DNA of 48,929 nucleotides from JAYUZR01 sp043751595 (GTDB lineage: Bacteria; Patescibacteriota; UBA1384; CAILIB01), in the NCBI GenBank assembly GCA_043751595.1, contig JAYUZR010000030.1, forward strand, positions 1 through 48,929. The letters run 5' to 3'. Numbering within the stretch: position 1 is the stretch's first letter; each line of letters opens with the position of its first letter. A model generated the notes under the pieces. That model was given only the letters and a program-made list of their open reading frames with translations, ran no database searches and had not been told where the DNA came from. A program made the translations under genes and the position numbers. Of the stretch, positions 1-6,856 are shown in pieces.

Positions 1-2
1 CC

Positions 3-914
3 AACAAAGATGAACAAATAGTAGAATCTAGCGCAACTGAAGAAGTTAGCACTCCCAATTACAACCTCGGAGACGACGCATTTGATGAAAGGGGCATCGT
101 TGCTGATCTATGGAAAACACGACCAGAAGATGCGGCAACAATCCTTATTGAGGGATACAACAAAAGACACGCAAACGCTGTTGAAGCCTATAAGAATTGG
201 TATAACTCGCTTGATAAAGATGGAGAAGAATACCAACTTTTCAACGAAAGAATTAGCTCAAATCTACTAGAAGAATTACGTAGACCAGTTGCAGAAATAC
301 CAAATAAAAAAGTCCAGCTGGCCCTTATAGAAGAGCGCGCAACAGCAATGCGACTCATCATGCGAACCCTCGCCGGAAGTGGGTACAATTCTGCTCGCTA
401 TAGCTTCGATAGTAGCGATCTTCAAAGCGAGTACCCGTACAAGAGAGGTCCTGCAGAAGCAAAATCTAGAATTCCTGGAAAACTCAAATATGCCCGAGCA
501 GAGGAGCTACTTATGCAGTACTACAAAAATAGGATTAACGAGACCCTTGCCGTGGAGTTTTCTGATTCTGGTGATACCTCCAAAAACGCATCCGCAAACG
601 CAAAGTCACTTATGTTGGCGGCCACTAAAATCCATACAGCCAGCGAGGCGCTCATTATTGATGAAAGCAATCAGCAGTACCAGCCATTGGAGCAATACGG
701 CAGACTTACAAGCAATCCCGAAGCAGACTTTTATCCAAACGGGCTCAAGAAGCTTACAGAAGGCATGGTAAACGAAGTGCTTGAGGGGCTTTATGGAAGC
801 ACGAGCCGTCTACCACAAATTACTAACGGCTACCCAGATCACGAACAATTAGGAAAACAGGCCGCGTTCGATGAGCCGCATGAAAAAATGGCAGTGTACG
901 ACGGAGTTAACTAG
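3..914 (+). CDS. Hypothetical protein, 5' end outside window
   Basis: The frame is open from the left edge, with no stop before 912-914, so about 303 C-terminal residues are visible and the true start lies outside. The protein is hydrophilic, rich in Glu, Asn, Lys and Tyr, with no signal peptide or membrane segment in the visible part. I do not recognise a family. Its TAG stop shares the four bases CTAG (911-914) with the stop of the convergent gene. An internal ATG at 348 is only an internal methionine, because in-frame coding continues well upstream of it. Function unknown. Confidence 0.75.
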   Translation, partial: NKDEQIVESSATEEVSTPNYNLGDDAFDERGIVADLWKTRPEDAATILIEGYNKRHANAVEAYKNWYNSLDKDGEEYQLFNERISSNLLEELRRPVAEIPNKKVQLALIEERATAMRLIMRTLAGSGYNSARYSFDSSDLQSEYPYKRGPAEAKSRIPGKLKYARAEELLMQYYKNRINETLAVEFSDSGDTSKNASANAKSLMLAATKIHTASEALIIDESNQQYQPLEQYGRLTSNPEADFYPNGLKKLTEGMVNEVLEGLYGSTSRLPQITNGYPDHEQLGKQAAFDEPHEKMAVYDGVN

Positions 915-1492
915 AACAGACTCAGATTCATCGGAGCCTGCTCCTCCTCAAGTTCCTTAGGCAGCGAAAAATCTACCAATACCTCACGGACGCCGGCTAG
1001 ATCGCTGTACGAAAGCTTCCCGTGGTTTTTGCCGTGGTTATAAATATCGCGAGTAATCCGCACATCGTCCAAGCAATAGTCGCGTAGCTCCTCAATCTTC
1101 CCTTCACGGTACAGCTGAATTGCCTTTAAGCCATCCCCACTTTTACCTGTACCAAGGGTGGCGTGGGCCAGGTTATCCAGCTTTACCCTAAAGCCCAGGC
1201 GCTTGTGCACAATCTCAAGAATATCGAAGCTTTTTACCTTACCCATTTCTGGAAAATAGGCCGAGCACACGACATCATCGAATCCCTTATTATTAAAACC
1301 AACCACCATTTTGCACTGCTCGAGGCGGCGCCAAAAAGCGGGAAGCTCGTCTTCGGTAAAGCTGTAAAACTGCTTTTCGTTAGTGGAATACATCCCAATA
1401 AGCGAGATGTGCAGCTTACGCGCATCACGAGTTCCTACCTCCTGGAAGGTTTCTTGGGTCTCGATATCGTAAATGATGATGTCGTTTTCCAT
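911..1492 (-). CDS. DEDDy 3'-5' exonuclease-like (RNase H fold) protein
   Basis: This 193-residue protein carries the three exonuclease motifs of the DEDD superfamily: DIE at residues 9-11 (Exo I), GFNNKGFD around 65-72 (Exo II) and YCLDD at 139-143 (Exo III, Tyr-x3-Asp, so DEDDy). It resembles the stand-alone PolB-exonuclease / YprB-like RNase H-fold family, which degrades nucleic acid 3' to 5' with two metal ions. There is no polymerase or helicase domain, so substrate (DNA or RNA) cannot be told. It lies 3 nt downstream of the superoxide dismutase gene and is probably co-transcribed with it. Family call fairly sure; exact role open. Confidence 0.75.
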   Translation of the reverse strand: MENDIIIYDIETQETFQEVGTRDARKLHISLIGMYSTNEKQFYSFTEDELPAFWRRLEQCKMVVGFNNKGFDDVVCSAYFPEMGKVKSFDILEIVHKRLGFRVKLDNLAHATLGTGKSGDGLKAIQLYREGKIEELRDYCLDDVRITRDIYNHGKNHGKLSYSDLAGVREVLVDFSLPKELEEEQAPMNLSLF

Positions 1493-1495
1493 CGA

Positions 1496-2083
1496 TTAGC
1501 GCGCAACAGCCATAAAACGAGCCTCAACCTTGGCCCAGTCTACGTTTTGTAAGAAAGCGGCAATGTAGGATTTGCGATCAGAGCCAAAATCGATGAAATA
1601 GGCGTGCTCGTACACATCGCAAGGAAGAAGGGGAGTTGCACCCCAGATTCCACCCTGGTTTTGAGCATCCGCCGCGAAGATATGTAACTTCTTGTCGCTA
1701 GAATCAAAGGCCAAGATTGCCCATCCACGAGCCGCCATAGCTGTAGCGGTAAACTCTTCAACAAAACGATCCCAGGTGCCCCATTCGGTAACAATTGCCT
1801 CCTGGATAGAGGTTCCAGCAGAATCGCCATTTCCGCCAAGGATAGAGAAGAAGACTTCGTGCAAGATCATACCGTTAGCAGCAAAGGTCTCACCTTCTTT
1901 AAGCCCACGCCAGACTGAATAAATCTGATTAGCCGTGCTTACATCGGTAGTGTGCAGCTGTGCCTCAATCTCGTTACGCTTGGTTACGTAACCTGCGTAC
2001 AGCTTTCCGTGGTGGATTTCGTTGGTTTTAGCAGAGATGCCAGTGAGCTCGCCGAAGGGTAGTGGTTCTTGAGTATGTGACAT
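1496..2083 (-). CDS. sodB: Superoxide dismutase, Fe/Mn family
   Basis: A 195-residue Fe/Mn superoxide dismutase that converts superoxide to peroxide and oxygen. The four metal ligands are visible: His24 (in HHGKLY), His75 (in ILHEVFF), and Asp156 and His160 (in DVYEHAYF). The gateway Tyr32 is kept, but the second His pair of the usual HxxxHH motif reads LY here (residues 28-29). Metal choice (Fe or Mn) cannot be decided from this. No signal peptide, so cytoplasmic. It is the first gene of a leftward pair with the exonuclease-like gene, and a structured gene-free stretch lies upstream. Confidence 0.93.
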   Translation of the reverse strand: MSHTQEPLPFGELTGISAKTNEIHHGKLYAGYVTKRNEIEAQLHTTDVSTANQIYSVWRGLKEGETFAANGMILHEVFFSILGGNGDSAGTSIQEAIVTEWGTWDRFVEEFTATAMAARGWAILAFDSSDKKLHIFAADAQNQGGIWGATPLLPCDVYEHAYFIDFGSDRKSYIAAFLQNVDWAKVEARFMAVAR

Positions 2084-2480
2084 GAGAGGGGAATTAGAAC
2101 TCAGATTTGTACATGCATACTAGCAGGGAATTGAGATGAGGGGAGTCTCCCCCTTCAAAAAAGCTGATTTTTTAGCCTGTCGAGTTATAAGCTCGTTGGC
2201 GCAAAAAACGGGTAAAAACCGACAGGTTATAGCAGGAGATTATTAACTAGTTTTTTCCTGCGCATCCCGTCCCTAGCCCTTCATCTTGCACTATTCCCTG
2301 CACATCCCCTTTTCGACCCCCTTCTGAACCCCCTCTTTTTACCCCTACTTTTGAGAGGGGTGGAAAAAGGTTGCATTGCGAGGAGTTGAGCGCGCTATTA
2401 TCGCAACATTACCAGCCCAGCCTAAGACCACTCCCCCGGAATAGGTGAGGGAAGGGTTATTACGAAGCGATTCAGAGATT
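2084..2480. other. Gene-free stretch with several inverted repeats
   Basis: No convincing ORF on either strand. It holds CCTGTCG (2176-2182) pairing with CGACAGG (2220-2226); GGGGAG/CTCCCC (2140-2152); and CCCCTCT/AGAGGGG around 2331-2360. On the minus strand a TATAAC (2226-2231) could start a transcript whose first bases are one arm of the 2176-2226 stem, making a structured sodB leader of about 135 nt. On the plus strand TTGCAT (2371-2376) and TATTAT (2396-2401), spaced 19, could start a short RNA ending at the 2481-2518 terminator. I looked for RNase P, tmRNA, SRP and 6S signatures and saw none. Confidence 0.4.
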
Positions 2481-2520
2481 AAAACACCCCCTGCCCTGTT
2501 CGGACCTGGGGGTGTTTTCT
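2396..2520 (+). ncRNA. Possible short RNA antisense to flanking genes
   Basis: A TTGCAT / TATTAT promoter-like pair (2371-2401, 19-bp spacer) is followed after about 110 nt by a strong hairpin and T-run (2481-2520). No ORF lies between, and both neighbouring genes run the other way. The hexamers sit beside a TTGCGA/TCGCAA inverted repeat (2376-2381, 2401-2406). I cannot assign a family. The terminator also serves the minus-strand gene, so it may owe nothing to a plus-strand RNA. Confidence 0.2.
2481..2518. terminator. Bidirectional hairpin terminator
   Basis: Perfect 11-bp arms AAAACACCCCC and GGGGGTGTTTT enclose a 16-nt loop, with T-rich tracts on both sides. It lies 7 nt beyond the stop of the leftward dCMP deaminase gene, which it probably terminates. 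Confidence 0.85.
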
Positions 2521-2525
2521 ATTTC

Positions 2526-3023
2526 TCAACCAAGACGCCTATGGAGTATTTTTGATCTATCAAGGAGATAACGGGATCTCTCCTTAAGTTCCCCCAGATA
2601 AACAACTTCCACCACACCCGCCCCTATTAGCAGGTGCACACACTTGTCGCATGGCGGCCAGCAAACATAGACAGTAGAACCCTTAAGCGAAACACCTAGG
2701 GACGCGGCACTGGCAACAAGGTTTGCCTCTCCGTGGGTAGTTCTCTCGCACTTACCCTCGATAATCTCACAGCCTTCTTCAAGACAGTGAGGATGACCGG
2801 CTGGAGAGCCATTGTAGCCAGTAGCGATCAGGTGACGCTCTTTAACCGCAACTGCACCTACATGCCTCTTGAGACAAGTAGCGCGCAATGCCGCCAAGCA
2901 GGCCTCCATCATGAATGATTCGTCCCAAGTAGGCCGCTGCCCAACTTGATTCAAGTACTTCTTTTGCACTCCTACATACCACGGCAACCATGGGCGTACC
3001 GTATACGGTTCCACTTTTTCCAT
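2526..3023 (-). CDS. dCMP deaminase (deoxycytidylate deaminase family)
   Basis: A zinc-dependent cytidine/deoxycytidylate deaminase that would turn dCMP into dUMP, the substrate of ThyX encoded at 34124. The catalytic motif reads H97-G-E99 (HAE in most relatives) and the zinc Cys pair is P-P-C125-D-K-C128; TGYNGSPAG (about 68-76) is typical of the dCMP deaminase branch. Start chosen at 3023 (165 residues): it is preceded by a G-rich SD-like stretch, and the longer frame to 3113 would overlap the plus-strand promoter at 3064-3092. It ends at a hairpin terminator. Confidence 0.85.
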   Translation of the reverse strand: MEKVEPYTVRPWLPWYVGVQKKYLNQVGQRPTWDESFMMEACLAALRATCLKRHVGAVAVKERHLIATGYNGSPAGHPHCLEEGCEIIEGKCERTTHGEANLVASAASLGVSLKGSTVYVCWPPCDKCVHLLIGAGVVEVVYLGELKERSRYLLDRSKILHRRLG

Positions 3024-3063
3024 TCCAAACCCCCTATTTTTGCCTTCTAATCTAGCAGTAACC

Positions 3064-3092
3064 TTGCAAAAATCCACTGATCGTCGTATAAT
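3064..3092 (+). promoter_or_regulatory. Sigma-70-type promoter for the 3125 gene
   Basis: TTGCAA (3064-3069), a 17-bp spacer, then a perfect TATAAT (3087-3092). The leader to the ATG at 3125 is about 25 nt and A-rich, with no clear SD. Confidence 0.75.
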
Positions 3093-3124
3093 AGTCCTGT
3101 CACTAAAAGACAAACAAAAATTAC

Positions 3125-3472
3125 ATGTCCTCTACCCCTTCTTTTTCTTCGTTAAAACGTGTTTTCCTCAACTCCGGTTACGAAGTTCGCAATTTTACCC
3201 GTAATCGCCTCGAGGAACTCGCCCTTGATGCTCCTACAGAAGTAAAACGTCACCAGGATAGCAATATCATGGGACTGATTCTCCCCGACGAAATGATCAT
3301 TGGAATCGCCCGCGATCTTACTGACGAAGAAAAAGCGGTTACCCTCTTGCACGAATTACTCCACCTTTGGGATCCTGAGCTCGACGAAGAATCAGTTGAA
3401 GAACTTACGATTGAGCTCGAGCAACAGCTTTCCCCTGGTCAGTTTGGTTTCTTACAATTCCTAGCCAGCTAA
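3125..3472 (+). CDS. Small HExxH metallopeptidase-like protein
   Basis: A 115-residue soluble protein with a zinc-protease signature HELLH at residues 76-80, followed by acidic residues (DPELDEESVEE) that could give the third ligand. The layout, a short beta region and then a helix with HExxH, recalls the ImmA/IrrE or minimal SprT-like folds, but the family cannot be fixed. It has its own promoter and no partner gene. There is no signal peptide. An immunity-type protease would normally sit beside a repressor gene; none is here. Confidence 0.6.
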   Translation: MSSTPSFSSLKRVFLNSGYEVRNFTRNRLEELALDAPTEVKRHQDSNIMGLILPDEMIIGIARDLTDEEKAVTLLHELLHLWDPELDEESVEELTIELEQQLSPGQFGFLQFLAS

Positions 3473-3521
3473 GTACTCGCTTCCAAAAATAAAGCGGCGT
3501 ATAGTAGCGGGGCATTTACCC

Positions 3522-3527
3522 GATAAT
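3522..3527 (+). promoter_or_regulatory. -10 element close to trxA start
   Basis: GATAAT ends 8 nt before the trxA ATG (3536), which would give an almost leaderless mRNA. An alternative -10, TATAGT, lies about 20 nt further upstream and would give a short leader without an SD. Confidence 0.4.
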
Positions 3528-3535
3528 TTACCATC

Positions 3536-3907
3536 ATGGCTGATACAGAAGAAAAAGTGCACGCTGCAATCGATATCACAGACGCCACCTTTGAGGAAGA
3601 AATTATAAAGTTCCCTGGTGTGGTAGTACTCGATTTCTGGGCCACCTGGTGCGGACCTTGTCGTGTACAGGGGCCAATCATCGAGCAGCTCGCTGAAGAG
3701 CTTAAGGGTAATGAGATGGTCAAAGTTGCCAAGATCGATGTCGACGCAAACGAGCTCACCTCCAATGCATTCCAGATTCGCTCAATCCCAAGCCTTGTCT
3801 TCTTTGTAAACGGCGAGCCCGTTGGAGTTAAGCCAGGTGTTACTCAGCTTCCCGCTCTTAAGGAGTTTATTGAGAAGTTCTCGGCTCAGATTCCGGCGCA
3901 ACCGTAA
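3536..3907 (+). CDS. trxA: Thioredoxin
   Basis: A 123-residue thioredoxin with the active site W-C39-G-P-C42 in the usual FWATWCGPC context, and the cis-Pro loop IRSIPSLVFF near residue 82. It reduces protein disulfides in the cytoplasm and would be recharged by the thioredoxin reductase at 21046. The N-terminal extension of about 12 residues is polar, not a signal peptide. A strong hairpin terminator follows 26 nt after the stop, so it is a single-gene unit. Confidence 0.95.
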   Translation: MADTEEKVHAAIDITDATFEEEIIKFPGVVVLDFWATWCGPCRVQGPIIEQLAEELKGNEMVKVAKIDVDANELTSNAFQIRSIPSLVFFVNGEPVGVKPGVTQLPALKEFIEKFSAQIPAQP

Positions 3908-3933
3908 TTGAGGTTTCGGTTTTTGTTTGGTAT

Positions 3934-3960
3934 ACCAGGGGTATCTTACCCCTGGTTTTT
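3934..3960 (+). terminator. Rho-independent terminator of trxA
   Basis: ACCAGGGGTA (3934-3943), loop TCT, TACCCCTGGT (3947-3956), then a T-run. Its position rules out the upstream dinB start at 3927. Confidence 0.92.
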
Positions 3961-3968
3961 ATATTCCC

Positions 3969-5243
3969 ATGCACCGTGGCCTAAGCGAGGTTATCAATGC
4001 TCGTGTGTTATACATCGATATGAACTCCTTCTTTGCCAGTGTAGAGCAAGAGTTTAATCCTGCTCTCCGCAGCAAACCAGTTGCCGTGTGCTCGCATACC
4101 ACCAATAAAGGCACCGTTTTAGCGGCTTCCTACGAGGCAAAGGCATTGGGGATAAAAACAGGCATGAAGGTCGGCGATGCTCGCGGAATCTTCCCTAAGC
4201 TGCACGTCTGCGAGCCAACCGCCAACCGGTATAAGCAGGTCCATATCCAAATCATGAATCTTCTCCGGCAGCACTGCGGGCCAGAGGTACAGGTGCGTAG
4301 TATCGATGAAGCCGCTGTCTTTCTCTCCAAGAACTGGCAAGATCCAGCATTTGCACACGCCATGGCGCTACGCCTTAAAGAAGCCATCGCGCGCGAGGTA
4401 GGCAGCTGCATCACCTGCTCCATCGGCATTGCCCCCAATAGCCTCCTCGCGAAGCTCGCCACTGATCTTAAAAAGCCCAACGGCCTGGTGACCATTACCA
4501 AAGAAAATCTGCGCGAAGTACTTGGTAGTATTCAGCTCACCGATCTCCCCGGCATTGCCGGCCGTAATGCTCTGCGATTGGCCGCTAAAAACATCTACAC
4601 CCCGCTCCAGCTGGCAGATACTCCTTTCGCCGAGCTAGTAGCCCTCTTTGGTATCTGGGGCGCTTCTTGGTGGTGGCGCCTGCATGGGTACGAGCCCGAT
4701 GCCTACTGGAATAGCAGCCCCATGAAAACAATGAGTCACGAGCACGTACTCGAAAAGTGGCTCCGTGGGCACGATGCCGTGGTACCAAGCGTGCGCACCA
4801 TGGCTGATCGCCTCGTACATCGGTTACGCAAAAACCAGTTTAACTGTACTGGCGTAGGTATTTCGTTGCGCCTGGTAGATCTCCCCGCCATTTGGCGGGA
4901 GCGCAAGTTTGATGCACCAGTAGCCGATTACCCAACCCTGGTTTCCACCCTCATTCAGCTCACTAATTCTATCCCTCTTCAGGATGATACCGTAGTGCGC
5001 AAAATAAGTGTGCATTGCTGGGGATTACATCAAGCAAGTAGCGGCGTGCAGCTCGATCTTTTTCAAACCGTGGCCCCCAAAGAACAGATTAGCGCCAGTG
5101 TTGAGAAAATTAGAAGTCGCTACGGCTTTGCCAGTATCCAGCCAGCAAGTAACTTGCTCCGAAAAAGAATTGGCGACGAGCAACTTGGCTTTGGCCGCAT
5201 TAAAGATAGGGCCGAAGCCTCGGCATTGTCGGCACGGGCGTAA
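3969..5243 (+). CDS. dinB: DNA polymerase IV (Y family)
   Basis: A 424-residue Y-family translesion polymerase. Catalytic carboxylates are visible: Asp17 in YIDMNSFFASVEQ and Asp113-Glu114 in RSIDEA. The palm motif CSIGIAPNSLLAKLATDLKKP and a helix-hairpin-helix thumb (TDLPGIAGRNALRLA) follow, then a little-finger domain to the end. Start at 3969 was chosen because the earlier ATG at 3927 lies before the trxA terminator. The gene is followed by a hairpin-repeat cluster, not by a recognisable terminator. No clamp-binding tail is obvious, although the segment DLFQTV near residue 360 could serve as one. Confidence 0.92.
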   Translation: MHRGLSEVINARVLYIDMNSFFASVEQEFNPALRSKPVAVCSHTTNKGTVLAASYEAKALGIKTGMKVGDARGIFPKLHVCEPTANRYKQVHIQIMNLLRQHCGPEVQVRSIDEAAVFLSKNWQDPAFAHAMALRLKEAIAREVGSCITCSIGIAPNSLLAKLATDLKKPNGLVTITKENLREVLGSIQLTDLPGIAGRNALRLAAKNIYTPLQLADTPFAELVALFGIWGASWWWRLHGYEPDAYWNSSPMKTMSHEHVLEKWLRGHDAVVPSVRTMADRLVHRLRKNQFNCTGVGISLRLVDLPAIWRERKFDAPVADYPTLVSTLIQLTNSIPLQDDTVVRKISVHCWGLHQASSGVQLDLFQTVAPKEQISASVEKIRSRYGFASIQPASNLLRKRIGDEQLGFGRIKDRAEASALSARA

Positions 5244-5268
5244 CCTGGTACATTCGGGCACGTATGCG

Positions 5269-5486
5269 AATTCGGATGCGCCCGTTGCTTCGCAACGTGC
5301 TCGTCTCCTCGCTCGCAAGCGTTTCCTCGAGATATCCTGCCTTCGGCAGGATATAACTCTCCTCGCTCGCTCACAACAAAACAAGTAAACTTGTTTCTAC
5401 AATTCGGAGGCGCCCGTTGCTTCGCAACGTGCTCGTCTCCTCGCTCGCAAGTTAGTCATGCCTACGGCATACTAACGTTGCTCACT
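5269..5486 (+). repeat. Hairpin-repeat cluster upstream of tRNA-Ser
   Basis: Five hairpins lie between dinB and tRNA-Ser: CGTTGC-TTC-GCAACG (5283-5297 and again 5415-5429), ATATCCTGCC-TTC-GGCAGGATAT (5332-5354), AAACAAGT-AA-ACTTGTTT (5379-5396) and GTTAGT..ATGCC-TAC-GGCATACTAAC (5451-5476). They are separated by CCTCGCTCG motifs. A 51-bp unit, 5269-5319, recurs at 5401-5451 with one mismatch. Read on the minus strand, the unit is hairpin, GCGAGCGAGG, hairpin with GAA loop, GGGCGC, the same plan as the cluster beside tRNA-Glu. The cluster abuts the tRNA exactly. Confidence 0.85.
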
Positions 5487-5487
5487 C

Positions 5488-5575
5488 GGAGAGATCGCAT
5501 AGTGGTCTAGTGCAGCATCTTGGAAAGGTGCCGTACCGAAAGGTACCGAGGGTCCGAATCCCTCTCTCTCCGCCA
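5488..5575 (+). tRNA. tRNA-Ser (GGA)
   Basis: The 88-nt gene folds as a class II tRNA: acceptor GGAGAGA (5488-5494) with TCTCTCC (5565-5571), discriminator G, encoded CCA; D-arm with GG in the loop; anticodon stem GCATC/GGTGC with loop TTGGAAA giving anticodon GGA (reads UCC and UCU); long variable arm around GTACC/GGTAC; T-stem GAGGG/CCCTC. The T-loop is TCCGAAT, so position 55 is C instead of the near-universal U. The hairpin cluster ends at nt -1, and a 17-bp hairpin terminator follows directly. Confidence 0.93.
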
Positions 5576-5612
5576 AGATAAAGGACACCCCCTGGGGGTG
5601 TCCTTTATCTTT
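5576..5612 (+). terminator. Terminator of tRNA-Ser
   Basis: Perfect 17-bp arms (5576-5592 and 5594-5610) run from AGATAAAGGACA through CCCCC, and are followed by TTT. It starts immediately after the encoded CCA. Confidence 0.88.
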
Positions 5613-5647
5613 GATGGGGATGGATGGGAAAGGACTCCTGCGAAGCT

Positions 5648-5690
5648 AGGGTTCGCCTGCTCAATTCCCTTTGAACGAAGTGAAGAGCAG
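5648..5690 (+). repeat. Post-tRNA repeat, copy A
   Basis: A 43-nt stretch with core TGCTCAATTCC (5658-5668) matches, at 35 of 43 positions, the minus-strand sequence 48245-48290 beyond the tRNA-Glu terminator. Both copies lie just past a tRNA terminator, in the tRNA's orientation. One reading frame encodes CSIPFERSEEQ here and CSIPFEQSEKQ in the other copy, but no full gene surrounds either. Confidence 0.7.
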
Positions 5691-5720
5691 TGCAGAGCGA
5701 AGCGAATGCAATCCCTCTCC

Positions 5721-6302
5721 CTAATCCGGATGACTCGCCCGAAACTCCTCAATAATCTTTTGATTCTTCTCAAAATCTTCTCGCTGCTTTTGCTGGACTG
5801 CCTTCGTGCGCTCAGAGCTACTCATTCTATCGTATGGATCGGCAATGTGATGAAGAATATCCTGCCTGCAAAGTAACATCACCAAACAGAGCGCAATCCA
5901 GGCGGAAACATTCATAATGCTTTTCGTAGTCTTTGTCAGAACCGGCTTCACACTGATACCGATACGAATAAAAGACCAGCGATCAATTACATCGTCTGCA
6001 TGAGGGTCATCAGCCGAATCAGTAGTCCAGATGGCTATCAAGATAAACACCAGGTAATACAGCGTGCGATACGAAGGGATTTCGTGATAGAGCCGGTAAA
6101 GAACAGCCAGATATCCAACCACTAAAAGTAGTAGTCCCACCCTCCAGAGCCACTTAAACCGCTGCTTATCAGCAATTTCTAGTTCACGAGCAGCAACCAC
6201 TTCATCGTAGGTTTCCACGCCATCATCAGGACCGCTTGCGGCAGTTAATACTGCTGGAATCCCGGCATCAGTTGCTTTAATTTCGTGTTCGTCTTGCATC
6301 AT
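5721..6302 (-). CDS. Hypothetical membrane protein
   Basis: A 193-residue protein of unknown family. An acidic N-terminal region (about 1-45) precedes two adjacent hydrophobic segments (about 50-70 and 80-95), then a hydrophobic stretch near 130-147, then a charged helical tail rich in Glu, Lys and Gln. It is last in the leftward operon that begins at 8375. Its ATG overlaps the TGA of the CYTH gene (ATGATGA context at 6299-6302), which indicates translational coupling. A second ATG at 6299 is equally possible. Nothing in it points to nucleotide metabolism. Confidence 0.65.
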   Translation of the reverse strand: MMQDEHEIKATDAGIPAVLTAASGPDDGVETYDEVVAARELEIADKQRFKWLWRVGLLLLVVGYLAVLYRLYHEIPSYRTLYYLVFILIAIWTTDSADDPHADDVIDRWSFIRIGISVKPVLTKTTKSIMNVSAWIALCLVMLLCRQDILHHIADPYDRMSSSERTKAVQQKQREDFEKNQKIIEEFRASHPD

Positions 6303-6847
6303 TGTCCAGATTCTCTCTTGATTCGCATCAGCGTATCATACCCATTCGTTTCTTGATCTTCCTTAGAAATGCCAAACTCTTCAAGAAAAATAAAGAGCTC
6401 TTCTTGCACCTTCTCTGCCTCACCGCCATCTTCGAGTAGGCGTTCGGCCTCAATAAACCAACCCAAGCCCTCAACCTCATCAAGACAAAGTTCAATATCA
6501 TCCACTTTCGCTTTTTGGCGCTTCTTTTTTACCTCGATAAAAGGCTGATACCCCATCAGTACCAGCATGCCATGCATTTCTTTGGGATGAGTAATCGGGG
6601 TTTCGTGCTCGATGCTATGCAGCTCATTTGAACCATTTTTCTTTAGAGTAAGAACTGCTCGACCAGTCTGCTCGCGGATTCTCATAATAATTCGATCAAG
6701 ATCGTTTTTTACCTGCTCCCAAGGCCCTGCAATGTAGATAGTATCGCACTGAAGACTGGGGTCATTAAGATGGATACCCTTGGTAACCAGAATATTCTTT
6801 AGTGTAACCACATCTTGTACACGGGCCTTTACTTCAATTTCATGCAT
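6299..6847 (-). CDS. CYTH-domain protein (class IV adenylate cyclase-like)
   Basis: A 182-residue protein opening with the CYTH signature E3-I-E5-V-K7-A-R, followed by alternating basic and acidic strands (MRIREQTGRAVLTLK; DIELCLDEVEGLGWFIEAE) that line the triphosphate tunnel in this family. CYTH enzymes include CyaB adenylate cyclases, thiamine triphosphatases and inorganic triphosphatases. The exact reaction cannot be read from sequence. It lies 9 nt after the first dCTP-deaminase paralogue, so a (deoxy)nucleotide triphosphate or tripolyphosphate substrate is a reasonable guess. Confidence 0.8.
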   Translation of the reverse strand: MHEIEVKARVQDVVTLKNILVTKGIHLNDPSLQCDTIYIAGPWEQVKNDLDRIIMRIREQTGRAVLTLKKNGSNELHSIEHETPITHPKEMHGMLVLMGYQPFIEVKKKRQKAKVDDIELCLDEVEGLGWFIEAERLLEDGGEAEKVQEELFIFLEEFGISKEDQETNGYDTLMRIKRESGQ

Positions 6848-6856
6848 GGCGTTACT

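Noticed and set aside
2084..2480. RNase P, tmRNA, SRP RNA or 6S RNA in the gene-free stretch
   Set aside because: None of the conserved core sequences of these RNAs is present on either strand; no tRNA-like end.
5008..5388. Overlapping ORFs on both strands across the end of dinB and the hairpin cluster
   Set aside because: They are shadows of dinB and of the palindromic repeats; composition follows the repeats, with no start signals.
5269..5451. CRISPR array
   Set aside because: Only two long copies 132 bp apart, with internal hairpins and no regular spacers; no cas genes in the window.
5507..5876. ORFs on both strands covering tRNA-Ser, its terminator and the following repeat
   Set aside because: They run through a tRNA and a terminator stem; the only conserved peptide belongs to the 43-bp repeat.
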